DNA of 64,000 bases from Hymenobacter canadensis (GTDB lineage Bacteria > Bacteroidota > Bacteroidia > Cytophagales > Hymenobacteraceae). Position numbers and translations under genes: made by a program. Where the stretch lies: positions 248,001-312,000 of the forward strand of contig NZ_CP114768.1 of assembly GCF_027359925.1 (NCBI RefSeq). Direction: 5' to 3'. The notes beneath the pieces are model-generated. The model was not told the origin of the DNA, did not search any database, and saw only the letters and a program-made list of their open reading frames with translations. Each line of letters starts with the position of its first letter. The first letter of the stretch is position 1. This document shows positions 25,441-33,139 of this stretch, in pieces.

Positions 25441-26028
25441 ATGGACGACCTGCGCCCCTTACTCTTGCCGTTACCCCTTACGCACCAGGCGGTGTTCGCT
25501 GCCTTGACCTGTGAGCGCTTGCTCCCGTCGGTAGAGCGGTTTGACCAAGCGGAAACGGAGAAAGGAGCGCCCATCTTTCGCTCGGTCATCGCGGCCCTGT
25601 GTGCGTTTGGGGTGCAGGAAGCCATTGCGCCGGACCAATGGGCGCACTTGCAGGCGCAGTTGGAGGTGTTTTGGCCAGATTTGGACGAGAGCACCAACCC
25701 GTTTGCCTCCTATGCCTTTGACGCCTGCGTGGCCTTGGGCGAAGCCTTAGCGCTGGTGCAGGATGGAGAGGCAGAACATGCCTTGCAGTGCGCCACAGCG
25801 GCCCGGGACACAGTGGATATGTACGTGCAGGACGTAACGGGCGTGGAACTGCCCTTGGAAGCATTGAATGCCTTCGTTGACGCCACGCCAGAAATGCAAC
25901 GCGAAGTCGCGCGGCAGCTCGCCTTAGCACAGGCCTTGGCGACAGAGCGCCCGCTAACGGCCGCCGCGGTCGAGCAGCTGCGTGCCCAAGGTGGGAACGA
26001 GCCGTTAATAGACTTGACTGTACTATAG
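25441..26028 (+). CDS. DUF416 family protein
   Basis: 195 residues. The layout agrees with DUF416 (YjaG-like) proteins: LTHQAVFAALTCERLLPSVE near the start, SVIAALCAFGVQEA, LDESTNPFASYAFDACVALG with the central Asp-rich turn, a helical DTVDMYVQDVTGVELP and a C-terminal helical tail. The family is cytoplasmic with no settled function. It is the only gene of its unit, between copies 15 and 16. Confidence 0.75.
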   Translation: MDDLRPLLLPLPLTHQAVFAALTCERLLPSVERFDQAETEKGAPIFRSVIAALCAFGVQEAIAPDQWAHLQAQLEVFWPDLDESTNPFASYAFDACVALGEALALVQDGEAEHALQCATAARDTVDMYVQDVTGVELPLEALNAFVDATPEMQREVARQLALAQALATERPLTAAAVEQLRAQGGNEPLIDLTVL

Positions 26029-26036
26029 CCTAATCG

Positions 26037-26051
26037 TCTACAAAAACGGTC
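26037..26051 (+). repeat. Array repeat, left half (copy 16, split by IS1182)
   Basis: CTACAAAAACGGTC ends in GGTC at 26048-26051. The repeat resumes at 27669 on the far side of the IS, again with GGTC. Confidence 0.8.
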
Positions 26052-27668
26052 GTGGCTGTTGCAGAAGTGCTAGCCGGCAAGTTGCTGAATTCGTAGCAAG
26101 AGGATGCAAGGCAGGAAAGATTTCACCGACAAGGTCGTGACTCGTTTTCGGCTCTCCGAACGGGTTCCGACTCATAACCTGTACCGGCGGCTGGCCGAGC
26201 TGGTCGACTGGCGTTTTCTTTACGAAGAGACCAAAGCGCTCTACAGTCACACGGGCCAGCCCTCGCTCGACCCGGTGGTGTTTTTCAAGCTCGTGCTCGT
26301 GGGCCGGCTGGAAAACCTGATCAGTGACCGGCGCTTGGTCGAGCACTGTGCCCTGCGGCTCGATATCCTCTTTTTCCTGGGCTACGAAGTGGATGAGGAG
26401 TTGCCTTGGCACTCGACCGTGAGCCGCACCCGCCAGCTATTTCCAGCCGCCGTATTTGAGCGCCTGTTTGACCACGTCTTTGCCCAGTGCGTAGCCCAGG
26501 GGCTAGTGGCCGGCGACACGCAAGCCGTCGACTCCGCCCCGGTCAAGGCCAATGCCTCGCTGGAAGCGGTGCTGGAAAAGGGGCAGGTGAGCGCCCGCGG
26601 CCCGTTGCTGGTCACAGGTGAGCTGGTGGCCACGGCGCCTGCGGCTCACCTGGTAACGGCCCCGGCGCACCAGCTGCGGAATCTGGCCACGGCCCAGGCT
26701 CGGCGACAGGGCACGCAATCGGGCGCCTTGGGCGCACAGCATGACAAAGCCCGATTGCTGAGCAACAAGACCCATTATAGCCCCACCGACCCGGATGCGC
26801 GCATTTCCATTAAGCCCGGCAAAGCCCGGGCGCTCAATTACCTCTGCAGCCTAGCCGTGGACACGGCCCACGGCGTGATCAGCCACGTGCAGGCTGATTT
26901 CGCCGATAGCCGCGATAGCCTGCACTTACCCCGCCTGCTCACTGGGCTGCAGCAGCGGTTACGAGCGCAGCAGCTGCGCATGCATGAGCTGCTGGCCGAC
27001 GCGGGCTACGCCAACGGCTTGAATTACGCCCTGCTCGAAGCCCAGCAGGTCACGGCCTGGATTCCGGTCTTTGGCCAATACAAGGCCACTATCGAAGGCT
27101 TTACCTACGATGCTGAGCAGGACGTTTACCACTGCCGGGCGGGCAAGGCGCTGCCGTTTCGCAAGTGCGATATGACGGCCGACGGCACCGGGCTAAAAAT
27201 CTACTGGGCCACCTGCTCGGACTGCCAGCAGTGCCCGCTCAAGTCTACCTGCATACCCGGGGCCAAGCGCAAGCAGCTCACCCGCACGCTCTACGACGCA
27301 CCCTACCGCCGGGCTTGGCAGCGCCAGCAAAGCCGACAGGGACAGCGCATGCGCCGGGTGCGCCAAGGCACCGTCGAGCCCGTCTTCGGCAATCTGATCC
27401 AGCACTACGGCCTGCGCCGGATGAACGTGCGTGGCCAGGCCGGGGCCCACAAAACCATGCTGCTCACAGCCGTGGCCTACAACCTGAAAAAGCTGCTCAA
27501 GCACCGTGTCAACCGGCAAGTGAGCCTGGCCATGGCCCTGCCACAGCCGATATTAGCCCTTATTAGGCGCTCGCAGGGCCCAACTGGCCGACCTTGACGC
27601 ACAGATGAGACCTCGGACAGCAGCTGGCAGGAAAAAGAGGGTAACGAAACGAGTTCTGCAACAGCCAC
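26052..27668 (+). mobile_element. IS1182-family insertion sequence
   Basis: 1617 bp with perfect 15-bp terminal inverted repeats (GTGGCTGTTGCAGAA), one intact transposase gene, and a 4-bp target duplication GGTC (26048-26051 and 27669-27672). Removing the element and one GGTC restores a normal copy of the array repeat, so the element entered after the array was in place. Confidence 0.92.
26104..27597 (+). CDS. IS1182-family transposase
   Basis: 497 residues. The N-terminal DUF772-type domain reads PVVFFKLVLVGRLENLISDR and EHCALRLDILFFLGYEVDEE, followed by PWHSTVSRTRQLFP. The DDE catalytic part includes AGDTQAVDSAPVKANASLE, RALNYLCSLAVDTAHGVISH and LLADAGYANGLN. A Cys-rich segment (CSDCQQCPLKSTC) and VEPVFGNLIQHYGLRRMNVR close the core. 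The frame is complete, so the element may still be active. Confidence 0.93.
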   Translation: MQGRKDFTDKVVTRFRLSERVPTHNLYRRLAELVDWRFLYEETKALYSHTGQPSLDPVVFFKLVLVGRLENLISDRRLVEHCALRLDILFFLGYEVDEELPWHSTVSRTRQLFPAAVFERLFDHVFAQCVAQGLVAGDTQAVDSAPVKANASLEAVLEKGQVSARGPLLVTGELVATAPAAHLVTAPAHQLRNLATAQARRQGTQSGALGAQHDKARLLSNKTHYSPTDPDARISIKPGKARALNYLCSLAVDTAHGVISHVQADFADSRDSLHLPRLLTGLQQRLRAQQLRMHELLADAGYANGLNYALLEAQQVTAWIPVFGQYKATIEGFTYDAEQDVYHCRAGKALPFRKCDMTADGTGLKIYWATCSDCQQCPLKSTCIPGAKRKQLTRTLYDAPYRRAWQRQQSRQGQRMRRVRQGTVEPVFGNLIQHYGLRRMNVRGQAGAHKTMLLTAVAYNLKKLLKHRVNRQVSLAMALPQPILALIRRSQGPTGRP

Positions 27669-27690
27669 GGTCCGAATGGTGAAATGAGGG
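27669..27690 (+). repeat. Array repeat, right half (copy 16)
   Basis: GGTCCGAATGGTGAAATGAG continues the copy cut at 26051. It lies directly after the right end of IS1182. Confidence 0.8.
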
Positions 27691-27691
27691 A

Positions 27692-28249
27692 TTACACTTC
27701 CACGCGCCGGCCCTGTTCGTCGAAGCACTCCGCCAAGCGGTGGGCCTCGGCGACGAGCATCACGTCGAACCCCGCCCACTCATGGACCACAGTGCCCTCG
27801 GCCGTCGTGCGCTGCACGGCGTGGGTGTGCAAATCGATGGACAACCAGGGCCCCGTGTTATACCCAGCCAGGTACAAGCGCCCAGGCGTGGGCCCGCCAC
27901 GGCGGTAACGGTTGAGGTCATCCACGTGAAACGGTTGCCACGCGGCGTCGCCGGTGCGCTCATAACTGTGGCGTAGGCCGTGAATGGCTAGGCTGGTGGA
28001 GAAGAGGTTCAGGCCGTTGTGGTGGGTGTAAAACGTGCGCAGTACCGGTGGCAAAGCCCCGCCCAGCGCCTGCTCCCAGGCGGTTAGTTCGGCATCCTTA
28101 AGCGGGGCAAACAGCTGGTGCAGCCATGCTTCGGGCGCGACGTGCGGCACGTGGCCCACCAGTTCCGTGCCGTTGGACAAAACGCGGTGCCCAAAGGATT
28201 TGGCTCGGTTGGTGACGGCGTATACCGCTTGCAAATACGCAGGAGTCAT
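27692..28249 (-). CDS. SMI1/KNR4-like protein (immunity type)
   Basis: 185 residues from ATG 28249; a start at 28300 would overlap no signal and adds 17 unlikely residues. The fold markers are LKDAELTAWEQALGGALPPV, LRTFYTHHNGLNLFSTSLAI and the C-terminal LAGYNTGPWLSIDLHTHAVQ and VVHEWAGFDVMLVAEAHRLA. These fit the SMI1/KNR4/SUKH superfamily, whose members neutralise toxins of polymorphic or contact-dependent systems. No toxin is adjacent. As a lone immunity gene in a repeat-bounded unit, it may protect against toxins of other strains. Confidence 0.7.
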   Translation of the reverse strand: MTPAYLQAVYAVTNRAKSFGHRVLSNGTELVGHVPHVAPEAWLHQLFAPLKDAELTAWEQALGGALPPVLRTFYTHHNGLNLFSTSLAIHGLRHSYERTGDAAWQPFHVDDLNRYRRGGPTPGRLYLAGYNTGPWLSIDLHTHAVQRTTAEGTVVHEWAGFDVMLVAEAHRLAECFDEQGRRVEV

Positions 28250-28342
28250 ATGCAGAGAATAAGGCGAGCGCGTCGGGCAAACAACGCCGCGCGCAGCCAA
28301 AGGTAGGTCGCGGGCAGTCCGGGAGAAATCCCTCGCACCTCA

Positions 28343-28375
28343 GTTCAAGAAAACGGTCGGAAAGGCAAGACGAGG
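28343..28375 (+). repeat. Array repeat, short type (copy 17)
   Basis: GTTCAAGAAAACGGTCGG, then AAAGGCAAGACGAGG. It is close to the consensus. Confidence 0.85.
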
Positions 28376-28480
28376 CTTATCGGATACGCGGTACTGGTAT
28401 TTAGGTGCAGAAGTACAGCAGGCAATAGAAGCGCAGAACCGGACGTTCAGGCCGCGCAAACCAACACCAATCAGTTTTTT

Positions 28481-29095
28481 ATGCACCGTATTTCCCTCTC
28501 CATCCTCCTCACAACGACTGCTTCCGTAGCCGCAGCCCAAACGGTACGTTTTGGCGTTAAAGCGGGCCCTTCCTACACCAAATTCAGGGGAGTGGACCCC
28601 GAACAGCTTAGCTCCGCGAGCAATGCTTACCGCTTGGGTTTCCATGCCGGCGTGCTGGCCGAGGTGAAAGTGACCGATAAGTTCTCCGTGCAGCCGGAAT
28701 TGTTGTATTCGCAGAAAGGGGCCAAGAATAAGTTGGTGAACGAGATATATACTGTATTCTCCTACCTGGATTTGCCTATTATGGTCAAAGCGCGGCTGGG
28801 CGAAACCGGGGTTTTCCTCGAAGGCGGTCCTCAGTTTGGCTATTTGTTCCGGGCTACCTCCACCTTTATGGATAACTCCTATAAGGTGCGTGACAGCTAC
28901 GAAAAAGTTGATGTGGGGTACGCCGCCGGCCTAGGCTATCAGTTGGCCAGTGGCCCACTCCTCGGCTTTCGCTTCAATGGCGGCCTTACTCGCCTCAATC
29001 AACCAATTATTTCGGGTGGCCAAATAAGGGCCACGGAAAACATGTGGAACAACGCGTTTCAACTGTATGCTGGCTACGTGTTGGGAAGCAAGTAG
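28481..29095 (+). CDS. Outer-membrane beta-barrel protein (porin family)
   Basis: 204 residues. The signal peptide ISLSILLTTTASVAAAQ is followed by the pattern of an eight-strand OMP_b-brl_2 type barrel: VRFGVKAGPSYTKFRGVD, YRLGFHAGVLAEVKVTDKF, VQPELLYSQKGAKN, YLDLPIMVKARLG and FLEGGPQFGYLF, ending FQLYAGYVLGSK. It is located in the outer membrane; its function is not known. It is read to the right while neighbours on both sides read left. Confidence 0.85.
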   Translation: MHRISLSILLTTTASVAAAQTVRFGVKAGPSYTKFRGVDPEQLSSASNAYRLGFHAGVLAEVKVTDKFSVQPELLYSQKGAKNKLVNEIYTVFSYLDLPIMVKARLGETGVFLEGGPQFGYLFRATSTFMDNSYKVRDSYEKVDVGYAAGLGYQLASGPLLGFRFNGGLTRLNQPIISGGQIRATENMWNNAFQLYAGYVLGSK

Positions 29096-29194
29096 GGTAC
29101 GCTAGCCAACTGGATGGTCCTCCACCGGTTGCTGCAGAAACCTACAGCGGAGCACTAGACAGGGAATTAAAGAAAGACTTTCTGCTAGCTTCTG

Positions 29195-29240
29195 TGTTTA
29201 CGCAAACGGTCTAAATCCCGACCATTCTGACAAAGGAGGG
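29195..29240 (+). repeat. Array repeat, degenerate (copy 18)
   Basis: GTTTACGCAAACGGTCTAAA, then TCCCGACC and ACAAAGGAGGG. The core ACGGTC and the 3' AAAGGAG are kept, the middle is longer than usual. Confidence 0.5.
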
Positions 29241-29242
29241 TA

Positions 29243-30151
29243 TTAAACAACGTGCTGCTGGGCAATCTGGAGCACGTTGTTTACCCATGCGTAGCCGTCT
29301 ACCCGAGCAAGCTTTTGGAGCAGTTCCGGGGGGAGATGGTGCGGGCCAAGCAAGGCGCCGGCGATTTGGCCCGCCAGTGAAGCATTAGTGTCGGTATCGC
29401 CCCCCGCTGCGATGATGGCTGCGAACGTCTGGTTGAGCCCCAAACGCGGCACCTGCGCCGCGCAGAACAAGGCAAATGGCACTGAATCCACCACGTACCC
29501 ACTCGTACCCAGCTGAGCCACGTCGGCAATGGCAGGAGAGCCCGGCAAGGCTTGTATTTCCAGGAGCCGGTCCCGCAACCGCGTGTCCGGGAGTTGCGGC
29601 ACCAGTAGGTCAAGCAGCGATTCCGGGCCCGTCCACTGTTTGGAAAGCACCGCCCGCAGGGCTAACACTACGGCCAAGGCGCCCACGTACGCGTCAACGT
29701 GGCGGTGGGTAATGTGGCAGAAGTCGTGGAGCTCGGCGCGGTCGTACTCCGGCCAGAAGGCAAACGGGGCGATACGCATCGCCGCGCCGTTGCCCGCCCC
29801 GTATTCGCCTTCGCGCCCCACGCGGCTCCAGTGCCCGCCGGCCTGCAACTCCCGCAGGGCTTTTAAGGTGCTTGCTCCCAACCCGGTTAGCCTGCCTTGG
29901 GCATAGGCCGCCACCAAGTGGTTGGCGAGCGTTGCCGGCGCCAGACGCGGCCCCTGGCACAGGGCTTCCAACGTAACCAGAGTCAACTGGGTATCGTCCG
30001 TCAACTGCCACACGGGTCGCCGGGTAGGCGGGGGCTGCAGATAAAAGGTCGTCGGATCCGGCCCTTTGGGCAGGTTTTCGAAACCACTGCCCCAAGCGTC
30101 CCCAATGGCGCCGGCCAAGACACAGCCTGCTAATCGTTCCGGTGTGGTCAT
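29243..30151 (-). CDS. ADP-ribosylglycohydrolase family protein
   Basis: 302 residues from ATG 30151; an ATG at 30181 adds 10 residues. The metal-binding motifs of the family are present: LAGAIGDAWGSGFE near the start, QLTDDTQLTLVTLEALC, and AAGGDTDTNASLAGQIAGAL towards the end. The protein should remove ADP-ribose from proteins or other substrates, using two magnesium ions, in the cytoplasm. In accessory regions such enzymes can undo attack by ADP-ribosylating toxins, which would fit with the immunity-like neighbours; this is inference. Confidence 0.9.
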   Translation of the reverse strand: MTTPERLAGCVLAGAIGDAWGSGFENLPKGPDPTTFYLQPPPTRRPVWQLTDDTQLTLVTLEALCQGPRLAPATLANHLVAAYAQGRLTGLGASTLKALRELQAGGHWSRVGREGEYGAGNGAAMRIAPFAFWPEYDRAELHDFCHITHRHVDAYVGALAVVLALRAVLSKQWTGPESLLDLLVPQLPDTRLRDRLLEIQALPGSPAIADVAQLGTSGYVVDSVPFALFCAAQVPRLGLNQTFAAIIAAGGDTDTNASLAGQIAGALLGPHHLPPELLQKLARVDGYAWVNNVLQIAQQHVV

Positions 30152-30208
30152 ACCCAAAGGTGGTGAGGAATCCACCCACATTTACGGCCGCAGGTAGCTA
30201 CGAACGGA

Positions 30209-30244
30209 GTTCATTCAAACGGTCCGAGTAGCAAAACGAGCATT
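30209..30244 (+). repeat. Array repeat, short type (copy 19)
   Basis: GTTCATTCAAACGGTCCG, then AGTAGCAAAACGAGCATT. Its end touches the stop of the next gene. Confidence 0.85.
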
Positions 30245-30542
30245 ATTCTGCCTTAGGCAGCACGGCAAGTAGCAGCCCGTGCCCGACGATGCGCCCGGGG
30301 TGCCCAAAGGAAAAGGCGCGGCCCACCAGGTCTTTCGACACCCGCCCCGCCGGGTCGAGGGCCAGTACGCGCACCTCGACACGGGCTTGCCCGTACGTGA
30401 CGTGTTGAAACTCGCACGGCATGCAGCAGGCGGGGACGTCCCCCTCGGCCCACACCGACGTGCGGAGCCCGGGGCGAAGTGTAACTTCTGGCAAGAGCCA
30501 GGTGTACGCAAACACCAGCTCTTTCGTGTCGGGGTCGTTCAT
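30243..30542 (-). CDS. Small beta-rich hypothetical protein
   Basis: 99 residues. It starts NDPDTKELVFAYTWLLPEVT and contains AEGDVPACCMPCEFQHVTYG and the hydrophobic end GHGLLLAVLP. The pattern of PxVxL, PC, and VxVRVLALDPAG with FSFGHPGRIVGHG resembles a translation-factor-type beta-barrel, but no family is certain. The next gene to the right is similar in style. Confidence 0.5.
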   Translation of the reverse strand: MNDPDTKELVFAYTWLLPEVTLRPGLRTSVWAEGDVPACCMPCEFQHVTYGQARVEVRVLALDPAGRVSKDLVGRAFSFGHPGRIVGHGLLLAVLPKAE

Positions 30543-30604
30543 GGCACGGGCAGGGAGCAGGGAAAGGCAACAAAGGAACTACGGGCCGCGCATGCGCCGT
30601 GCTA

Positions 30605-30637
30605 GTTTGAGAAAACGGTGATTCGGCGAAACGAGCG
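30605..30637 (+). repeat. Array repeat, short type (copy 20)
   Basis: GTTTGAGAAAACGGTGATTC, then GGCGAAACGAGCG. Confidence 0.85.
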
Positions 30638-30646
30638 TTTGTGCGG

Positions 30647-31021
30647 TTACGGTTCTGCTCGGAGCACGAGTTCCGTTACGCTTTGCTCGTACCACTCGCC
30701 GACTGGGGGCAAACCCATCATTAAACGCGGACCCGGTTCCAGCCCCCGAAAAGCACAGATGGTCTTCCAGCCGTGCGGGATTTCGTCCATGGGGTGGTCG
30801 TACTGCTGGCTGATGGCCACCAAGCGGTAGTGTTCCGTCACTTCCTGCCCGTTCGCCCCCAGGCCCATGGTCCGGAACGTGGTTCCGAGGGGAATGTCGT
30901 GTTCCTGGCGCATCACGAAGGCGAAGACCACGTGCGGGTCCTCTCGAAATGGCCGCGTCAAATTGGGAAATGCCCTTAGAACGTTTGGCGCAACCCGCCC
31001 CCGGAGAATCAGTTCAAGCAT
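30647..31021 (-). CDS. Hypothetical protein
   Basis: 124 residues from the ATG at 31021. An ATG at 31051 would begin inside the repeat. The product starts LELILRGRVAPNVLRAFPNL and has HVVFAFVMRQEHDIPLGTTF, VTEHYRLVAISQQYDHPMDE and CAFRGLEPGPRLMMGLPPVG. It is soluble and mostly beta. No named family was recognised. Single gene between copies 20 and 21. Confidence 0.5.
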   Translation of the reverse strand: MLELILRGRVAPNVLRAFPNLTRPFREDPHVVFAFVMRQEHDIPLGTTFRTMGLGANGQEVTEHYRLVAISQQYDHPMDEIPHGWKTICAFRGLEPGPRLMMGLPPVGEWYEQSVTELVLRAEP

Positions 31022-31045
31022 CGAGCAAGGTAGCGGACGACTTGT

Positions 31046-31080
31046 GTTCATCTAAATGGTCCAAATCGCTCAAAGGAGCG
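31046..31080 (+). repeat. Array repeat, short type (copy 21)
   Basis: GTTCATCTAAATGGTCCAAA, then TCGCTCAAAGGAGCG, one base before the next stop codon. Confidence 0.75.
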
Positions 31081-31081
31081 T

Positions 31082-31423
31082 TTAAGATTGGGCCTGACCC
31101 TTCAACCACTCTAGCTCCTCTTGTGCGACCTTTGGATGTATCGTGCTCATAGCATGGCTCTCAATTATTTTCATGCACAGCTGCCGGGTTGGCCCATCAG
31201 GGCAATGGTGCTCAACAAGTAGATGAGCAGCCCATAGATTGATGCTATAGTGGCCTTCTTGTAAAAAGCCGACAAATGCTTCCATTTGGTTGGCCGCAGT
31301 GAGGCCGCGAAATAGGGCAACAAGGGCTTGTTTCGCGGTTTCTGCGCCGGGGCCAGAGGGCGTAATACCTTGGAAAAAATTCTCCCGGCACTGCATCAGA
31401 AAGGAATCGGTCAAACGTTGCAT
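31082..31423 (-). CDS. Small helical protein, possibly DUF2019-like
   Basis: 113 residues from ATG 31423. The longer frame to 31516 crosses the repeat. Helical pattern: FFQGITPSGPGAETAKQALV, ALFRGLTAANQMEAFVGFLQ, then GHYSINLWAAHLLVEHHCPD, ending KVAQEELEWLKGQAQS. The VNLWAA(T/H)HLL-type motif and size recall DUF2019/HEAT-like small proteins that accompany toxins. The placement is tentative. Confidence 0.5.
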   Translation of the reverse strand: MQRLTDSFLMQCRENFFQGITPSGPGAETAKQALVALFRGLTAANQMEAFVGFLQEGHYSINLWAAHLLVEHHCPDGPTRQLCMKIIESHAMSTIHPKVAQEELEWLKGQAQS

Positions 31424-31444
31424 TGTTCTGGTTGTCTGAAAAGC

Positions 31445-31480
31445 TGTCCAGCTAAAGGGTCGGAAAGGCAAAGGAGCGCT
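31445..31480 (+). repeat. Array repeat, short type (copy 22)
   Basis: GTCCAGCTAAAGGGTCGG, then AAAGGCAAAGGAGCGCTC. Confidence 0.75.
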
Positions 31481-31508
31481 CGTCTTCCAGTGTAAGGTAT
31501 CTTGGCCC

Positions 31509-31742
31509 ATGCACAATCCATTCGAGTTGCTGGTGACCTATGCTGACTACCGGGAAGGCTTTGTCGCCGAGGTGTGGCTGAATAACATCCACATTGCCGA
31601 GGTTTACGAGGACGCGCAGGGGGACAAGCGGGTCGAACTATATTTCATGCAAAAGCAGGACCTATCGTTGCCTTTGGAAGCCCTACAAGAGACGTTGCAA
31701 CGGGCGAAGGAAACGCTGTGGCCGACGGTCCGGCCCGAGTAA
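31509..31742 (+). CDS. Small hypothetical protein
   Basis: 77 residues: HNPFELLVTYADYREGFVAE, VWLNNIHIAEVYEDAQGDKR and LPLEALQETLQRAKETLW. A beta-beta-alpha pattern, soluble, unknown family. It forms a 330-base unit between copies 22 and 23, the shortest of the array. Confidence 0.5.
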   Translation: MHNPFELLVTYADYREGFVAEVWLNNIHIAEVYEDAQGDKRVELYFMQKQDLSLPLEALQETLQRAKETLWPTVRPE

Positions 31743-31778
31743 GGCCAGCCTTATATGGCGTGGGGTGCTTTGACTTTG

Positions 31779-31829
31779 TTCACAAAAACGGTACTGTTGT
31801 GAACGTGCTCTGTTTAGTTGAAGGAGCCA
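31779..31829 (+). repeat. Array repeat, long type (copy 23)
   Basis: GTTCACAAAAACGGTACTG, then TTGTGAACGTGCTCTG, then TTTAGTTGAAGGAGCC. It is the best example of the long type, with GTTCAC/GTGAAC dyad and the GAAGGAGCC end. Confidence 0.88.
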
Positions 31830-31871
31830 AAAAATAAGACAATGTTCACCTAATCTACCTGCCCGCGCGGA

Positions 31872-31879
31872 TACTTTAG
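31872..31879 (+). promoter_or_regulatory. -7 box four bases from the start codon
   Basis: TACTTTAG, a near match to TAnnTTTG, ends 4 bases before the ATG at 31884, so the transcript would have almost no leader. Confidence 0.45.
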
Positions 31880-31883
31880 CCCC

Positions 31884-32531
31884 ATGAAAAAAATCCCTGG
31901 TTTGCTAAGCATAAGTCTTAGGGCTGTTACCCTGCGCTCTTTTTTCGCCCTTTGTTGGCTCCTCGCTGCGGGAGACCCGGCCGCAGGCCAGCAACTGCGG
32001 GCCGGGTACGTCGTCACGACGGCAGGCGACAGCCTGCGCGGGGCAATCCATGTGGGTGGGCAGCCCCTGGACCGGCAGCGGCTGGTGCGGTTCGTACCCT
32101 TGGCCGGCACCAGCCGCCGGCACCTGGGGCCGACCCACGTCCGGGCCTATGGCTACGTGCTAGACCCGGACACGGTCCGCTACGTGGCCTTTTTCCTGTC
32201 CTCAGGCCCCGTAGGAACCGATGGCCTGTTTCTCAAACAAGTCGTGGACGGCCCCGTGCAGCTCTACGAACGCTACGCGGCCAATACCGCGCAGCGGGGG
32301 ACGGCCATCACCCGCCGCGAATGGCTCGTGCGCCGTGGCGACCAGCCGCCGGTCAACACGTATTGGTGGAAGTTCGAAACAGATGCCGCGGCGTTCTTCC
32401 GCGGCTGCCCCGCCCTCCAGGCCGACCTGCAGGCCGGGCGCTACCAGCCGCGTGACTTGGAGCGCATCGTGCGCGCCTACAACGCGTGCGGAACGGCGCC
32501 CACGAGCCCCAGGCGCACTGGAGAGCACTAG
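31884..32531 (+). CDS. Secreted protein of unknown function
   Basis: 215 residues. The signal region (VTLRSFFALCWLLAAGDPAA, cleaved near AAGQ) is followed by LRAGYVVTTAGDSLRGAIHV, a beginning often seen in Bacteroidota proteins that respond to AGD.. LxG motifs, and by RYVAFFLSSG, LFLKQVVDGPVQLYERYA and WKFETDAAAFFRGCPALQAD. The last part resembles the short C-terminal region of secreted DUF proteins with a conserved Cys. Function unknown; single gene in its unit. Confidence 0.6.
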   Translation: MKKIPGLLSISLRAVTLRSFFALCWLLAAGDPAAGQQLRAGYVVTTAGDSLRGAIHVGGQPLDRQRLVRFVPLAGTSRRHLGPTHVRAYGYVLDPDTVRYVAFFLSSGPVGTDGLFLKQVVDGPVQLYERYAANTAQRGTAITRREWLVRRGDQPPVNTYWWKFETDAAAFFRGCPALQADLQAGRYQPRDLERIVRAYNACGTAPTSPRRTGEH

Positions 32532-32581
32532 TACAACGAAACGGTGGCAAGGTAAACGCGCTCCGTTCAGTTGAAGGAGCC
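32531..32581 (+). repeat. Array repeat, long type (copy 24)
   Basis: GTACAACGAAACGGTGGCAA, then GGTAAACGCGCTCCGTTCAG, then TTGAAGGAGCC. It shares its first base with the stop codon of the gene before it, and its last base touches the stop of the gene after it. Confidence 0.8.
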
Positions 32582-33004
32582 TTACATATCCAACGAGTGA
32601 TCCGTGGTGTCGGGTAGTATTGGGGTTTGCTGGTCTTTGGCCTTCAAATAGGTCCGGACGCGCCGCTGGAGCTGGTCGTTTAACACCAGCACCTCCTCGG
32701 AACTGTATTCCACGGTGTAGCGCCCTTTTCCGTTTTCTAAATCTCCGTTGGGCAAGAGCCTCCAGGTGTGGCGCTCTAACTCGCCCGCGCTGGTGCGGAT
32801 TCCCTTGCGGTCAATGGTAAAGCCATGGTAAGTGCCGTTGGCCCGGTAGCAAATGCCCACGTATTTTAGGATGGGGTAGTCGGTGACCAACGTCCAGTAT
32901 TTTTCGTTGCCGCCGGTCAAATGGTGTACCACTTCTGAGCCAGGATCCGGGTTACACGCGAGCAACCAGACTGGTAAGAGTAATAAGACACGCTTGGTAG
33001 TCAT
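32582..33004 (-). CDS. Lipoprotein, lipocalin-like
   Basis: 140 residues. The signal KRVLLLLPVWLLAC has a lipobox with the Cys at residue 17. The mature part (YWTLVTDYPILKYVGICYRA, ELERHTWRLLPNGDLENGKG, EEVLVLNDQLQRRVRTYLKA) is beta-rich, with a YRANGTY motif as in small lipocalin-type Bacteroidota lipoproteins. It is probably in the periplasm or outer membrane. No operon partner. Confidence 0.6.
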   Translation of the reverse strand: MTTKRVLLLLPVWLLACNPDPGSEVVHHLTGGNEKYWTLVTDYPILKYVGICYRANGTYHGFTIDRKGIRTSAGELERHTWRLLPNGDLENGKGRYTVEYSSEEVLVLNDQLQRRVRTYLKAKDQQTPILPDTTDHSLDM

Positions 33005-33085
33005 TTGATTGGCTCCGGTGGTAAAGACTTTTCATGGATTACGGACGTGGCAAGGTAATTCCGCGAACACGAGTAATTGTGATGC

Positions 33086-33120
33086 GTTCAAGAAAACGGT
33101 AATTCGGCGAAACGAGGGTC
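33086..33120 (+). repeat. Array repeat, short type (copy 25)
   Basis: GTTCAAGAAAACGGTAATTC, then GGCGAAACGAGGGTC. Confidence 0.88.
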
Positions 33121-33139
33121 ATAATGACTTTGGCAGTGC

